Below are positions 26,597-36,666 of a stretch of 64,000 nucleotides of DNA, in pieces (position 1 is the first letter of the stretch; each line of letters starts with the position of its first letter). The notes beneath the pieces were generated by a model. It saw nothing but the letters and a program-made list of their open reading frames with translations. It was not told the DNA's origin and made no database searches. A program made the position numbers and the translations under genes. Source of the DNA: Marinobacter sp. S0848L. Its GTDB lineage: Bacteria; Pseudomonadota; Gammaproteobacteria; Pseudomonadales; Oleiphilaceae. Location: NCBI RefSeq assembly GCF_023016065.1, contig NZ_JALKAQ010000001.1, positions 496,001 to 560,000 of the forward strand. Reading direction: 5' to 3'.

Positions 26597-27379
26597 ATGA
26601 GCGAGCAGCAAACGCCAGGCACCCCCGGCAACAGCCAGGACGAAGTGACACATTTCGGTTTCCGGAACGTGCCGAAGAGCCAGAAAGCAAGCCAGGTGGC
26701 CGAGGTTTTCCACAGCGTCGCGGGCAAGTACGACCTCATGAACGACTTGATGTCGATGGGCATCCACCGCTTGTGGAAGCGCTTCACCATTGAGCTGAGC
26801 GGCGTTCGCCCCGGCCATCAGGTGCTCGACATTGCCGGCGGTACCGGCGACCTGACCATGAAGTTCTCCGATTTGGTAGGGCCTTCAGGCAAAGTGGTTC
26901 TGGCCGACATCAACGCGTCCATGTTGCAAGTGGGACGCAGCCGTCTGACCGATCGCGGTTACGCCGGCAACATCGAGTACGTTCAGGCCGATGCCGAACA
27001 CCTGCCGTTCCCGGACAACAGTTTCAACGCCGTGTCCATCGCCTTCGGTCTGCGCAACGTCACCGATAAAGATCAGGCCTTGCGCGACATGACCCGTACC
27101 CTGAAGCCGGGCGGCAAACTGATGGTGCTGGAGTTCTCCAAACCCACCAATCCCCTGCTAAGCAAGGCCTACGACACCTACTCATTCAGCGCTCTACCGC
27201 TGATGGGGCAACTCTTTGCCGGTGACAGCGAAAGCTACAAATATCTGGCCGAGTCCATCCGTATGCACCCGGACCAGGACACCCTGAAGGGCATGATGGA
27301 AGACGCCGGCCTGGTGAACTGCAAGTACTACAACATGACCGGCGGCATTGTCGCGCTGCACGTAGGGATCAAACCCTGA
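26597..27379 (+). CDS. ubiE: Ubiquinone/menaquinone C-methyltransferase UbiE
   Basis: The 260-aa SAM-dependent methyltransferase has the MenG/UbiE opening [18 protein letters not shown], motif [16 protein letters not shown] (about 76-90), motif [16 protein letters not shown] and the C-terminal [15 protein letters not shown]. It methylates the ring carbon of demethylmenaquinone and the ubiquinone precursor. The stop overlaps the start of ubiJ by one base, and ubiB overlaps ubiJ, so this is the classical ubiE-ubiJ-ubiB operon. Confidence 0.97.
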   Translation: MSEQQTPGTPGNSQDEVTHFGFRNVPKSQKASQVAEVFHSVAGKYDLMNDLMSMGIHRLWKRFTIELSGVRPGHQVLDIAGGTGDLTMKFSDLVGPSGKVVLADINASMLQVGRSRLTDRGYAGNIEYVQADAEHLPFPDNSFNAVSIAFGLRNVTDKDQALRDMTRTLKPGGKLMVLEFSKPTNPLLSKAYDTYSFSALPLMGQLFAGDSESYKYLAESIRMHPDQDTLKGMMEDAGLVNCKYYNMTGGIVALHVGIKP

Positions 27380-28020
27380 TGTTTCCCGGCCCCACGCTGT
27401 TGTCTGCGGCCAGCGCCATTGTCGAGACGGCCTTGAACCGGGCGCTGGCTTTGGACCCAAGCGGTCGTGATGCGTTGCTGAAGGCTTTGATAGGGCCCGT
27501 GCAATTCAACATCACCGCCCCGTTCGCCACCAGTTGGACCTTGACGCGGGTCGGTGACCAGGTGCAGGTGCGCAGCCAGCCGGACGACCAGGCCGTGCTC
27601 AGCATTTCCGGCAAACCGGTTGCTTTTGCCGCACTAGCGTTGGGCGACGATCGGGTATTCGCAGACGAGCGGCTTCGGGTGGCCGGTGACACAGCCTTGG
27701 CGCATCAACTGCAACGAGCAATGGACCAACTCGAACCCGATTGGGAAGCGGCGATGGCCCGGCACATTGGCGACGTGCCGGCCCACTTGCTGGGCAGAAG
27801 CATCCGCAACGCCGTGCAGTGGAGCCGCAACGCGTTCAACACCATGAACGCCAACATCGAAGAATACCTGCACGAAGAAAGCCGTGCCCTGCCCGGGCGC
27901 CGCGAACTGGAAGCCACTTTTGCGGACATCGACGAGCTCAACCTGCGCGCCGAACGTCTGGAAGCCCGCCTGAACCAACTGGAACTGTCTGGTAGCGATA
28001 CCGATACGGAGAACCTGTGA
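27379..28020 (+). CDS. ubiJ: Ubiquinone biosynthesis accessory factor UbiJ (SCP2)
   Basis: The 213-aa protein has an N-terminal SCP2 sterol-carrier-like lipid-binding domain (about 15-110) and a C-terminal helical coiled coil (about 170-210; [19 protein letters not shown]). UbiJ binds ubiquinone intermediates in the soluble Ubi complex. The start ATG overlaps the ubiE stop and the end overlaps ubiB by 4 bp, so translation is coupled. The length and order are as expected for the family. Confidence 0.92.
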   Translation: MFPGPTLLSAASAIVETALNRALALDPSGRDALLKALIGPVQFNITAPFATSWTLTRVGDQVQVRSQPDDQAVLSISGKPVAFAALALGDDRVFADERLRVAGDTALAHQLQRAMDQLEPDWEAAMARHIGDVPAHLLGRSIRNAVQWSRNAFNTMNANIEEYLHEESRALPGRRELEATFADIDELNLRAERLEARLNQLELSGSDTDTENL

Positions 28021-29660
28021 CACGCCTGCAACGCCTGTTCCGAATTGCCTGGGTATTTTGCCGTTATCGGCTCGACATCTTCTTGCCCCTGGCGGAACTG
28101 CCCACGCCTCTGAAAATCTTTTTCCTGCTGGCCCCCTGGCACCTGTTTCCTCAGCCCAAACTGAGCCGTGGTGACCGCTTACGCCTTGCCCTGGAAGAAT
28201 TGGGGCCGGTCTTCGTCAAATTCGGCCAGATTCTGTCTACCCGGCGGGATTTACTGCCAGACGACATGGCGGCATCGCTGAAACAGCTACAGGATCGAGT
28301 ACCACCCTTCCCCAGCGATCAGGCCCGAGGCATTATCGAACGCTCTCTGGGCGCTCCTGTATCGGAGCTCTTCGCCGAATTTGGTGCAGACCCTATGGCC
28401 TCCGCCTCTGTGGCGCAGGTACACCCCGCAACCTTGCGCAATGGCCAGCAAGTGGTGGTCAAAGTTCTTCGCCCGGGCATCGAAAAGGTCATTCGCCAGG
28501 ACTTGGCGCTGATGTACCTGATGGCCGGTTTGCTCGAAAAATACTGGTCCGAAGGTAAGCGCCTGCACCCGGTCGAGGTGGTTGCCGATTACGACGCCAC
28601 CATCCACGACGAACTGGACCTGCAACGGGAAGCCGCCAACGCCAGCCAGTTGCGCCGCAACTTTGACAATTCGCCGCTGATCTACATTCCGTTTATCGAT
28701 TGGGATTACACCAGCAAGTCCGTGCTGGTGATGGAGCGCATCCACGGCATTCCCATCGCCGATGTTGAAGCGCTGAAAGCCGCCGGCGTGAACATGAAAG
28801 TGCTGGCGGAAAAAGGCGTGGAGATTTTCTTCACACAGGTGTTCCGTGACAGTTTCTTCCACGCCGACATGCATCCCGGCAACATCTTCGTGGACGTCTC
28901 TAACCCGGCAGACCCGCAATACATCGCCATCGACTTCGGCATTGTCGGCACGCTGGCTCCCGATGATCAAAGCTATCTGGCCCGCAACCTGCTTGCGTTC
29001 TTCCGCCGCGATTACCGTCAAGTGGCCCAATTACACATTCAATCCGGCTGGGTACCACCGGAAACCCGGGTTAACGAATTCGAGGCCGCCATCCGCACCG
29101 TGTGCGAGCCCATCTTTGAGAAGCCGCTCAAAGACATCTCGTTCGGGCACTTCCTCTTGCGCCTGTTCCAGACCGCCCGCCGTTTCGATATGGAAGTGCA
29201 GCCTCAGCTGGTACTGCTGCAAAAAACCCTGCTGAACGTCGAAGGGCTGGGCCGTCAGCTCTATCCGGATCTCGACTTGTGGAGCACCGCGCAACCGTTT
29301 TTGGAGAACTGGATGCGTAAGCGCATTGGCCCGTCAGGCTTAATCAAATCCTTACAGACGCACTTGCCGTCCTGGCTGGAGCAGTCACCAGAAATGCCTC
29401 AACTGGTTCACGATGCGTTACTGCAACTGCGAAGCGCCGGGCCGACGGAGCAACAAAATCAGGACACGCTGGCGTTACTGCGCGAACAGCAGCGCAAAAC
29501 CGACCGCCGCTGGCGCCGGGGCATCATTGCGCTGGCACTGGTCGGTGTTGGCATCGCTGGAACCCAGCCGGGCGCAACCGAATGGGCGCAGAACGTGCCG
29601 CTGTGGTCGTGGGCACTGTTCGCCGGCGCGGGTGCGCTGGTGCTTCGGGGTAGCCGTTAA
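28017..29660 (+). CDS. ubiB: Ubiquinone biosynthesis atypical kinase/ATPase UbiB
   Basis: The 547-aa protein has the KxGQ motif ([14 protein letters not shown], about 62-75), the nucleotide-binding AxxVxQV in [10 protein letters not shown], a catalytic-loop stretch [10 protein letters not shown] and a metal-binding DFGIVG. Two C-terminal hydrophobic segments (about 500-518 and 523-542) anchor it to the inner membrane. It belongs to the UbiB/ADCK family that supports coenzyme Q synthesis. The start overlaps ubiJ by 4 bp. An ATG is not used; the first codon is GTG within GTGA. Confidence 0.95.
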   Translation: MTRLQRLFRIAWVFCRYRLDIFLPLAELPTPLKIFFLLAPWHLFPQPKLSRGDRLRLALEELGPVFVKFGQILSTRRDLLPDDMAASLKQLQDRVPPFPSDQARGIIERSLGAPVSELFAEFGADPMASASVAQVHPATLRNGQQVVVKVLRPGIEKVIRQDLALMYLMAGLLEKYWSEGKRLHPVEVVADYDATIHDELDLQREAANASQLRRNFDNSPLIYIPFIDWDYTSKSVLVMERIHGIPIADVEALKAAGVNMKVLAEKGVEIFFTQVFRDSFFHADMHPGNIFVDVSNPADPQYIAIDFGIVGTLAPDDQSYLARNLLAFFRRDYRQVAQLHIQSGWVPPETRVNEFEAAIRTVCEPIFEKPLKDISFGHFLLRLFQTARRFDMEVQPQLVLLQKTLLNVEGLGRQLYPDLDLWSTAQPFLENWMRKRIGPSGLIKSLQTHLPSWLEQSPEMPQLVHDALLQLRSAGPTEQQNQDTLALLREQQRKTDRRWRRGIIALALVGVGIAGTQPGATEWAQNVPLWSWALFAGAGALVLRGSR

Positions 29661-29692
29661 TCATGTTCGTAACCACCAAGCGCTGAATCAAG

Positions 29693-30160
29693 ATGGATAC
29701 CCAAACCCATCTTTCGCCCTGTGGACGCTACCGCTATGCCCTCAGCCGGACCTGGGATGCGGACAAACCAAGCGTGATGATTATCGGCTTGAACCCTTCA
29801 AAAACCGACGATAACCCCACCATCACCCGCTGCACCAATTTTGCGAAAAGCTGGGGTTTCGGCGGGGTTCACGTGACCAACCTTTTCGCCTTTCGTGCCG
29901 CCACGCCGAATGAGCTGATAACCGTAGCCGAGCCAATTGGCGAAGCAAACGACGAGTGGCTGACGCGATGCGCACAACAATCGGCACTGGCGGTGGCAGC
30001 CTGGGGCAATTACGGCGCGCACCTGCAACGTTCAGCGCAGGTCAAACAACTGTTGCCTGATTTGCACTGCATCCGAATGAACAAGTCGGGTGAACCCGCC
30101 CATCCTTTGTACTTGAAGGCCAGTCTTATGCCTGTAAAACTACCGGTGCAATCTCGATGA
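29693..30160 (+). CDS. DUF1643 domain protein
   Basis: The 155-aa protein matches DUF1643: YRYALSRTWDADKPSVMIIG at the N-terminus, the conserved GLNPSKTDDNPTITRC, and NLFAFRAATPNEL. The function of the family is unknown. Both N and C ends look complete. It lies 32 bp after ubiB, in the same direction, and 58 bp before hisI, so it may be cotranscribed with either. Confidence 0.85.
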   Translation: MDTQTHLSPCGRYRYALSRTWDADKPSVMIIGLNPSKTDDNPTITRCTNFAKSWGFGGVHVTNLFAFRAATPNELITVAEPIGEANDEWLTRCAQQSALAVAAWGNYGAHLQRSAQVKQLLPDLHCIRMNKSGEPAHPLYLKASLMPVKLPVQSR

Positions 30161-30218
30161 TGCGGGTTGAGCCTCGTACTTTTCGCCCTTGCACCTACCC
30201 TGTTCAGGATTCATCGAA

Positions 30219-30635
30219 ATGAAAGATTTAGCAGATAACCTAAGCTCCTCCAGCTGGTTGGACGACATACTCTGGACCGAGGACGGCCTAGTACCCGCCA
30301 TTGCACAAGACGCCGAAACCGGCGACATCCTGATGATGGCCTGGATGAACCGGGAATCGCTTCAGCTGACCGTTGAGGAAGGCCAAGCCGTGTATTGGTC
30401 ACGCTCCCGTGGCAAGCTCTGGCGCAAGGGCGAAAGCTCCGGGCATCAGCAGGTGCTGAAAGACATCCGGCTGGACTGCGATGCCGACGTCATCTTGCTA
30501 AAAGTGGAGCAAAAAGGCGGCATTGCCTGTCATACTGGCCGCAGAAGCTGTTTTTACCGAACCCTGCAAGACGGCGAATGGGTCAGTGCCGAGCCGGTCC
30601 TGAAAGACCCAAACGCGATTTACGGCAGTAACTGA
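30219..30635 (+). CDS. hisI: Phosphoribosyl-AMP cyclohydrolase HisI
   Basis: The 138-aa enzyme opens the purine ring of PR-AMP in histidine synthesis. It shows [10 protein letters not shown], the zinc ligands in [17 protein letters not shown] and [11 protein letters not shown], and [14 protein letters not shown], all highly conserved. The ATG at 30219 is chosen because family proteins start here; an upstream ATG at 30189 is less likely. HisE follows after 12 bp as a separate gene rather than a HisIE fusion. Confidence 0.96.
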   Translation: MKDLADNLSSSSWLDDILWTEDGLVPAIAQDAETGDILMMAWMNRESLQLTVEEGQAVYWSRSRGKLWRKGESSGHQQVLKDIRLDCDADVILLKVEQKGGIACHTGRRSCFYRTLQDGEWVSAEPVLKDPNAIYGSN

Positions 30636-30647
30636 GGAGCAAACACC

Positions 30648-30977
30648 GTGAGTGATGTACTGGAACGCCTGGCTGAGGTGCTCGAGGCCCGCAAAGAAGC
30701 CGCCCCCGACAGCTCTTACGTCGCCAGTCTGCACGCCAAAGGCCTGAACAAGATTCTGGAAAAGGTCGGAGAAGAGTGCACCGAAACCTTGCTGGCGGCG
30801 AAAGATGCCGAACACTCCGGAGATACTCAGGATGTGATCTACGAAACCGCCGATTTGTGGTTTCACACCATGGTCATGCTGTCTCGCCTCGGCCTGAGCC
30901 CGAAAGACATTACTGACGAGCTGGCTCGTCGCTTCGACCTGTCCGGCTTGGAAGAAAAAGCGTCCCGGCAATCTTAA
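30648..30977 (+). CDS. hisE: Phosphoribosyl-ATP pyrophosphatase HisE
   Basis: The 109-aa all-helical MazG-like enzyme converts PR-ATP to PR-AMP. It has the metal-binding helix [15 protein letters not shown] and [14 protein letters not shown] [15 protein letters not shown]. It starts at GTG 30648 with TGAGGAG 8 bases upstream. Together with hisI it catalyses consecutive steps. A 12-bp palindrome AGGGGTACCCCT (30978-30989) lies at its stop but has no T-run. Confidence 0.96.
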   Translation: MSDVLERLAEVLEARKEAAPDSSYVASLHAKGLNKILEKVGEECTETLLAAKDAEHSGDTQDVIYETADLWFHTMVMLSRLGLSPKDITDELARRFDLSGLEEKASRQS

Positions 30978-31062
30978 AGGGGTACCCCTAAGGAGTATTT
31001 CCGCCCAAGGTTGTCATTGGCGTACAATGTGAATAACAGAAACAATCGAACGAGGACCCCTC

Positions 31063-31290
31063 ATGGGTATCAGTATCTGGCAACTTCTTATCGTACTCGG
31101 CATCGTTATTTTGCTGTTCGGAACCAAGAAACTCCGTAACATCGGCACCGATCTCGGCGGTGCAATTCGTGGCTTCAAAAAGTCCATGAATGACGAAGAC
31201 GAGAAATCCGAGGAAGCTGACACTTTGGAAGGCCAAAAAGCCGAACAAACTCAGGCTGACGCGAAAACACAGGAAAAGCAAAAGAGCTGA
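31063..31290 (+). CDS. tatA: Twin-arginine translocase subunit TatA
   Basis: The 75-aa protein has one membrane helix ([20 protein letters not shown]), the FG hinge, an amphipathic helix ([20 protein letters not shown]) and an acidic, glutamine-rich tail. TatA oligomers form the Tat pore for folded proteins. It begins the tatABC operon; the ribosome site GAGGA is 9 bases before the ATG. Confidence 0.96.
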   Translation: MGISIWQLLIVLGIVILLFGTKKLRNIGTDLGGAIRGFKKSMNDEDEKSEEADTLEGQKAEQTQADAKTQEKQKS

Positions 31291-31301
31291 GCGCCAACTG
31301 A

Positions 31302-31697
31302 ATGTTCGATATTGGCTTTGTTGAGCTTCTTATTTGCGGCATCATCGCACTGCTCGTCCTTGGTCCGGAGCGGCTGCCGTCTGCTGCCCGGACGGCTGGC
31401 CGGTGGGTCGGTGGTGCTCGCCGTATGGTCCGACAATTCACGTCCGAACTGGACCGCGAATTGAAAGCGGAAGAGCTTCGGGAACAGCTGCGCAAAGCCG
31501 GTGATGTAGGATTGGAAGATGTCGAGAAGACCGTCAAAGGCGCACTCGACGAAGCCAAAAAGTACGAACACATGATTCTGCCGGAGAACAACTCGGCAAA
31601 GAGCAAACCCGCTCAGCCTGAAAGCGCCATATCGAACGACCAGCCAAGCAGCAATACAGACTCAACCTCAGGGAATTCGCCGGAAAGCCGTTCATGA
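31302..31697 (+). CDS. tatB: Twin-arginine translocase subunit TatB
   Basis: The 131-aa protein has an N-terminal helix with the typical MFDIGFVELLICGIIALLVL and the GPERLP motif, an amphipathic helix and a long disordered hydrophilic tail. With TatC it forms the twin-arginine signal receptor. It lies 11 bp after tatA and overlaps tatC by 4 bp. Confidence 0.95.
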   Translation: MFDIGFVELLICGIIALLVLGPERLPSAARTAGRWVGGARRMVRQFTSELDRELKAEELREQLRKAGDVGLEDVEKTVKGALDEAKKYEHMILPENNSAKSKPAQPESAISNDQPSSNTDSTSGNSPESRS

Positions 31698-32467
31698 GTT
31701 CATCACCCGAAGGCCAACAAGCGCCAGAAATGCCGCTCATAGAGCATTTGCTTGAGCTGCGTAACCGCTTACTGAAAATGGTTTTGGCCGTCATCATCTG
31801 CTTTGCAGTGATTTACCCCTTTGCCAACGACTTGTACCTGCTGCTGTCCCAGCCCCTGCGCGACTTGCTTCCCGAAGGTCAGATGATGATCGCTACAGAC
31901 ATCACCTCGCCCTTCTTCGCGCCTCTGAAGCTGGCTTTGGTCTTGGCAGTGTTTGCCGCCATTCCCGTCATTCTTTATCAGCTCTGGAGCTTTGTCGCGC
32001 CGGGTCTGTATGCCCATGAAAAACGCCTGGCGTTCCCGCTGCTGTTTACCTCGGTTGTGCTGTTTTATGGTGGCGCCACCTTCGCTTACTTTGTGGTATT
32101 CCCGCTGGTATTCGGCTTTTTTACCGCCATCGGGCCGGAAGGCATCATCGAATTGCCGGATATTGCCAGCTATCTGAACTTTATCCTGAAGATGTTCTTC
32201 GCTTTCGGCGTCGCCTTCGAGATCCCCATTGCCACGGTGCTCTTGATTCTTACCGGCGCAACCACCCCCAAAGATCTCGCCGCCAAGCGGCCTTATGTGG
32301 TGGTCGCCTGCTTCATCATTGGCATGCTGCTGACCCCGCCTGACATCATTTCCCAGACCCTGCTGGCAGTTCCCATGTGGATCTTGTTCGAATTCGGCAT
32401 TTTATTCGGACGGCTGGCCTACAAAGAGCGGCGGGATACCGACGAGGAAGAGCTGGGCAGCCAATGA
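31694..32467 (+). CDS. tatC: Twin-arginine translocase subunit TatC
   Basis: The 257-aa inner-membrane protein has six hydrophobic segments, the N-terminal signal-binding region MPLIEHLLELRNRLLKMVLA with the conserved Glu, and the LTPPDIISQTLLAVPMWILFE region split around the last two helices. It overlaps tatB (ATGA) and rsmE (ATGA), so all four genes are translationally coupled. Confidence 0.96.
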   Translation: MSSSPEGQQAPEMPLIEHLLELRNRLLKMVLAVIICFAVIYPFANDLYLLLSQPLRDLLPEGQMMIATDITSPFFAPLKLALVLAVFAAIPVILYQLWSFVAPGLYAHEKRLAFPLLFTSVVLFYGGATFAYFVVFPLVFGFFTAIGPEGIIELPDIASYLNFILKMFFAFGVAFEIPIATVLLILTGATTPKDLAAKRPYVVVACFIIGMLLTPPDIISQTLLAVPMWILFEFGILFGRLAYKERRDTDEEELGSQ

Positions 32468-33183
32468 ACCTGGCCTTATTGTTTGACGACGACTTCATCG
32501 CTTCGGACCGCGTACGGCTGCGCGGTCGTCGCTTTGAGCACCTGAAAACCGTACTCAAAGCCGGAGCAGGCCACAAACTGCCTGTGGGCCGCGTGAACGG
32601 TGCCATGGGTTATGGTGAGGTTATCCATCTCACGGACTCAGAAGCCGAGCTGCAGGTCTGTCTGGAGCACCCTGCGCCCGCGCCCTTGCCGCTGACTCTG
32701 ATTCTTGCCATGCCCCGTCCCAAGATGTTCCGGCGCACGCTGCAAACCTGCGCCTCGCTGGGCGTGAAAGACATCTGGCTGATCAACAGCTATAAGGTGG
32801 AGAAAAGCTTCTGGCAAACGCCCTGGCTGTCCGAGGATAATCTGCGCGACAACCTGACGCTGGGGCTGGAACAATCCAAAGACACTCTGATGCCACAGGT
32901 GCACATTCGCCAGCTGTTCAAGCCGTTTGTTGAAGACGAATTGCCTGCGCTATTGGCCGGCAAACGGGCACTGGTTGCCCACCCGGGCACGGCCATTCCC
33001 TGCCCGACACATCTGAACGAGCCGGCGGCAATATGCATCGGCCCCGAAGGTGGTTTTACCGATTACGAAGTGAGAAAGCTGGAGGAAGCGGGTTGCCAAA
33101 GCGTGCACCTTGGCCCCCGGATTCTTCGAGTGGAAACGGCTGTTCCGGTGTTGGTCAGCCGTTTGTTCGACGCCTGCCTTTAA
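32464..33183 (+). CDS. rsmE: 16S rRNA (uracil-1498-N3)-methyltransferase RsmE
   Basis: The 239-aa SPOUT methyltransferase has an N-terminal PUA-like domain (about 1-70; RLRGRRFEHLKTVLKAG) and the knotted SAM-binding C-terminus CIGPEGGFTDYEVRKLEEAG and LGPRILRVETAV. It modifies U1498 of 16S rRNA. The ATG at 32464 overlaps the tatC stop. Its stop overlaps the convergent DUF808 stop by 4 bp, so no room exists for a separate terminator. Confidence 0.95.
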   Translation: MNLALLFDDDFIASDRVRLRGRRFEHLKTVLKAGAGHKLPVGRVNGAMGYGEVIHLTDSEAELQVCLEHPAPAPLPLTLILAMPRPKMFRRTLQTCASLGVKDIWLINSYKVEKSFWQTPWLSEDNLRDNLTLGLEQSKDTLMPQVHIRQLFKPFVEDELPALLAGKRALVAHPGTAIPCPTHLNEPAAICIGPEGGFTDYEVRKLEEAGCQSVHLGPRILRVETAVPVLVSRLFDACL

Positions 33184-34100
33184 GCGTTTCGATTTTGCCA
33201 AAGCTTTATAACCGGCGTGAGAACGGCCACTAACACACCGCCGGCGATTAGCCCGAACAAGCCATCACCCAGGGTGGGAATTAAAACAGCACCAATGCCG
33301 CCTACCTCGGCCGCGAATCCTCGAATGGCCTCGTAAACCGGCGTTATGCCGTGTGTGAGAATACCTCCACCCACCAAAAACATGGCAATGGTGCCAACAA
33401 TGGTCAGAGTCCTCATCATGTAAGGCGCTAACCACAGAATGCCGTCCCCGATGCGCTGAAGGACCGCCGAGTCTCTCTGGCTCAGGTACAGCCCTCCATC
33501 GTCAATTTTCACGATACCCGCCACCAAACCGTATACCACAACAGTCACCATCACCGCGACGACCGTAAGCACAGCAAACTGAATTCCAAGACTTTTCTCG
33601 GCCACGATGCCTAGAGTGATCGCAATGATCTCGGCGGACAGGATGAAATCGGTTCGAATAGCGCCTTTGATTTTTTCCCGTTCGACTTCTTTTAGATTAG
33701 CCTCGGGATTCTTTAGGGCTTCCCGAAGATTTTCCTTGTGCGCCTGCTCTTCCTTGCCGTGCAAGAATTTGTGGGCCACTTTTTCGAAGCCTTCGAAGCA
33801 CAAGAAAGCACCACCAAGCATCAACAGCGGAATAACCAACCACGGAAGGAAAAAACTGATCGCTACGGCGGCGGGCACCAGAATGCATTTATTCAGCATC
33901 GAGCCTTTGGCAACGGCCCAAACCACCGGCAATTCCCGAGCGGGTTTAACACCGGCGACTTGCTGGGCATTGAGCGCCAGATCATCCCCCAACACGCCTG
34001 CGGTTTTCTTGCCGGCGACCTTGGTCATTAAGGCCACATCATCCAACATCGTCGCGATGTCATCGAGAAGGGTAAGAAGGCTGGCACCTGCCATAAACAA
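33180..34100 (-). CDS. DUF808 family inner-membrane protein (YedI-like)
   Basis: The 306-aa protein has about seven hydrophobic segments (for example IPAAVAISFFLPWLVIPLLM from 75, FLVGGGILTHGI near 225, LFGLIAGGVLVAVLTPVI near 280) and an N-terminus MAGASLLTLLDDIATMLDD typical of DUF808. An Asp/Lys-rich cytoplasmic loop (about 115-150) precedes the middle segments. The function of YedI-like proteins is unknown. The annotated start may be shortened by two codons to the second ATG at 34094. It is monocistronic and convergent with rsmE. Confidence 0.85.
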   Translation of the reverse strand: MFMAGASLLTLLDDIATMLDDVALMTKVAGKKTAGVLGDDLALNAQQVAGVKPARELPVVWAVAKGSMLNKCILVPAAVAISFFLPWLVIPLLMLGGAFLCFEGFEKVAHKFLHGKEEQAHKENLREALKNPEANLKEVEREKIKGAIRTDFILSAEIIAITLGIVAEKSLGIQFAVLTVVAVMVTVVVYGLVAGIVKIDDGGLYLSQRDSAVLQRIGDGILWLAPYMMRTLTIVGTIAMFLVGGGILTHGITPVYEAIRGFAAEVGGIGAVLIPTLGDGLFGLIAGGVLVAVLTPVIKLWQNRNA

Positions 34101-34162
34101 TTCCTTTGTCTGCTGGGGTCTGGTTCGATCAGGAAAAGTTTACGGAATAGTCTGGGGCAGCG

Positions 34163-35386
34163 CTACCCGTCAATGCCCATGGCTTCGGCAGCAATTCGAT
34201 TCTTTAGCGGTGCCAGCTTATTGAACCAGCGCATACCGGCATTGCGTAGCCACCGAACCGGCAATTCATCCCGGGCAAAGAGCTGCTTGAAGCCCTCCAT
34301 CCCCGCCATCATGGTAAGGTTTTCGCCCTTGCGACGACGCTGGTAACGGGCCAGAACCAACTCATCGCCCGGGTTCAGGCCCAGCTCCTTCGCCCGGCCC
34401 AGCTCGTCCAGCAAAACCCGGACATCACCGTAACCGAGATTTGCGCCCTGCCCCGCCAATGGATGAATGGTATGGGCCGCATCGCCCACCAATGCCAGAC
34501 CGTCGGTGACGTAATCTTTGGCGTGGCGCTGACGTAGAGGGAAGGAAAATCGTTTGGAAACTTCCCATACCTCACCGAGTTCACGTTCAATCGCCGCTTC
34601 GAGCTCTTGCCGGAAACTATCGTCATCGAGCGCCATCAGCCGACGCGCTTCAGCGGTGTCCTGTGACCAGACGAACGAACAGAAATGCTCGTCGCCAGCT
34701 TCGTTATTTAACGGCAAGAACGCCAGTGGCCCGGTGGGGGTAAAGCTTTGCCACGCAGTGAAGCGATGCGACTGACTGGTGCGCACCGTGCCCACAATGG
34801 CGTGCTGGTCGTAATCCCATTCCCGGGTAGCCAGGCTACTCCATTGGCGCAGGCGAGACATAGCACCATCCGCACCAACCACCAGATCAGCGGCTAGCAG
34901 GCGGCCGTCTTCCAGCTGAACACCCTCACCGCGCACCCAGCCTTGCACCCGCACGCCGTCAATTAGAGCAACGTCGCTCTCAACCAGGGATTCAAACAGG
35001 CCACGGACTATGTTCCGGTTTTCCACAATCGTGCCTAATGTGCGAGCATGGAGTTCAGCAGCATCAAAATGCACGCGACCCGTGCCGTCGCCGTCCCACA
35101 CGATCATTTCCCGGTAGCCGCAATGCCGCCCCGCCTGCACGCGAGGCCAGGCTCCTAAATTCTGCAGTAAGCGTTCACTGGCCAGCGAAATCGCGCTGAC
35201 TCTTGGCTCGAAGCTTTCAACGTCGGTCGCAGGTGACGGTTGATCGAGCAAATGCTCAACCGGCGCACCTTCCACCAGTCCTACCTGCCAGCCTTGCCGG
35301 GACAGCCCCAGCGCCAGTGCCGAGCCAATCATGCCCCCACCGACCACCAATATGTCGAAGCGCTGCTCCCCGGACTCATGACTCAT
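34163..35386 (-). CDS. ubiI: 2-octaprenylphenol hydroxylase-type flavoprotein UbiI
   Basis: The 407-aa FAD monooxygenase has the dinucleotide-binding GxGxxG (ILVVGGGMIGSALALGLSRQ), the DG motif VVGADGAMSRLRQW and the GD motif LALVGDAAHTIHPLAGQGAN. The start ATG 35386 overlaps the ubiH stop by 11 bp. By order after pepP-ubiH it is the UbiI (VisC) position, performing C5 ring hydroxylation in ubiquinone synthesis; assignment between UbiI and related UbiF/UbiL activities is by position only. Confidence 0.85.
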   Translation of the reverse strand: MSHESGEQRFDILVVGGGMIGSALALGLSRQGWQVGLVEGAPVEHLLDQPSPATDVESFEPRVSAISLASERLLQNLGAWPRVQAGRHCGYREMIVWDGDGTGRVHFDAAELHARTLGTIVENRNIVRGLFESLVESDVALIDGVRVQGWVRGEGVQLEDGRLLAADLVVGADGAMSRLRQWSSLATREWDYDQHAIVGTVRTSQSHRFTAWQSFTPTGPLAFLPLNNEAGDEHFCSFVWSQDTAEARRLMALDDDSFRQELEAAIERELGEVWEVSKRFSFPLRQRHAKDYVTDGLALVGDAAHTIHPLAGQGANLGYGDVRVLLDELGRAKELGLNPGDELVLARYQRRRKGENLTMMAGMEGFKQLFARDELPVRWLRNAGMRWFNKLAPLKNRIAAEAMGIDG

Positions 35387-36662
35387 GACGAACGGCCTCC
35401 TGATCGGCTTTAACGGACGGAATTGCAGCTTTGCGTCCACCTGTACCCATGGCCTTACGGGCAAACCAGCGTTTGGCTACGGGCACCAGATCCAACCCCA
35501 TCAACCCCGCATCCCGAGCAAGCGCCAAAGGCGGCAGGGATTGCCCGAACACCCGAATCAGCGAATCCGAGAACTGCACGGTTTGCTGCCAGTCCTGGCG
35601 GTGCCTTTGCTGGTATTCGTTCAGCACCGACAACGAGCCAATCGATACGCCGTTATCTGTAGCCACGCGAAACTGTTCCACCAACGCCATCAAACCCCGT
35701 AATGCAAGGTTGAAGCCCTGCCCGGCCACCGGATGCAGAGCGTGGGCCGCATTCCCGACAAGAACCACGCCCGGGCGAACCGCTTCGTCCACGGTGGTCA
35801 GTTTTAAGGGGTAGTGGTTGCATTGGCCAATGCGCGTGATGCGCCCCAAACGCCAGCCGAAGCGCTCTTGCAGGGAGCGGCATTTGTCTTCGTCGGCCTG
35901 CTCAAGCAAGGTTTCCAGTTCCTCATCGCTCAGGGTCCAGACCAGCGCAGAGTCGTGTCCGGCACGGGCCGGTGAGCCTTGGGGCAGCATGGCCATGGGG
36001 CCAGACGGTGTAAAACGTTCAAAGGCCGTGAACTGGTGAGCCTCGCTGGTGGTGACGTTGGCAATCAATGCATTTTGGCCATAATCCACCGTGCGCGGCT
36101 GAAAACCCAGTTTTTCCCGCAAGCCGGAACGGCCGCCATCGGCCACCACCAGACACTGGCCCGTCAACTCCTGCTCTTCGCCATCCTTGCGGATGCTGAC
36201 TCGTACGCCTTGACTGAGCGGTGCCATATCGGCCACTTCAGCCGGCGCTTCCCAGCGAATATTGGCCGCCAGTAAGGCTCGCATCAGGCACAGCCCCATC
36301 CAGCGGTTATCCGCTACATAACCCAAGGCTTCCTGCTGGTGATCTTTGGCGTGCAGACGAGTCGCCCCGAACCGGCCACGATCCGAAACATGAATGTGCC
36401 GAATTGGCGTGGCGTGTTCCGCCAGCGCGGACCAGAGCCCAAGCTCTTCAAAAATAACCCGGGAACCCCAGGCCAGTGCCGTGGAGCGGGCATCGTAACT
36501 GGGCTGATAATCGTCCGGCAGCGCGTCAGGCGACAACGGAAAACTCTCGACCACGGTCACCCGAAGTTCCGGCACCACTCGCGCCACGGCCAGCGCCAAA
36601 GTCGCGCCAGCCAGACCGCCGCCGGCGATGATCAGATCGGTATCCATTCGGGTGTCGGTCAC
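35376..36662 (-). CDS. ubiH: 2-octaprenyl-6-methoxyphenyl hydroxylase UbiH
   Basis: The 428-aa FAD monooxygenase shows LIIAGGGLAGATLALAVARV at the N-terminus, LVVADGGRSGLREKLG (DG motif) and VVLVGNAAHALHPVAGQGFN (GD motif, with Asn in place of Asp, as in many UbiH). It sits between pepP and ubiI as in E. coli. The start ATG at 36662 is 4 bp past the pepP stop, and its end overlaps ubiI by 11 bp, so pepP-ubiH-ubiI is one coupled operon. Confidence 0.92.
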   Translation of the reverse strand: MTDTRMDTDLIIAGGGLAGATLALAVARVVPELRVTVVESFPLSPDALPDDYQPSYDARSTALAWGSRVIFEELGLWSALAEHATPIRHIHVSDRGRFGATRLHAKDHQQEALGYVADNRWMGLCLMRALLAANIRWEAPAEVADMAPLSQGVRVSIRKDGEEQELTGQCLVVADGGRSGLREKLGFQPRTVDYGQNALIANVTTSEAHQFTAFERFTPSGPMAMLPQGSPARAGHDSALVWTLSDEELETLLEQADEDKCRSLQERFGWRLGRITRIGQCNHYPLKLTTVDEAVRPGVVLVGNAAHALHPVAGQGFNLALRGLMALVEQFRVATDNGVSIGSLSVLNEYQQRHRQDWQQTVQFSDSLIRVFGQSLPPLALARDAGLMGLDLVPVAKRWFARKAMGTGGRKAAIPSVKADQEAVRHES

Positions 36663-36666
36663 AGGG

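Noticed and set aside
30978..30989. Perfect palindrome AGGGGTACCCCT after hisE
   Set aside because: Short, without loop or T-run and not repeated in the window; no evidence for a terminator or operator.
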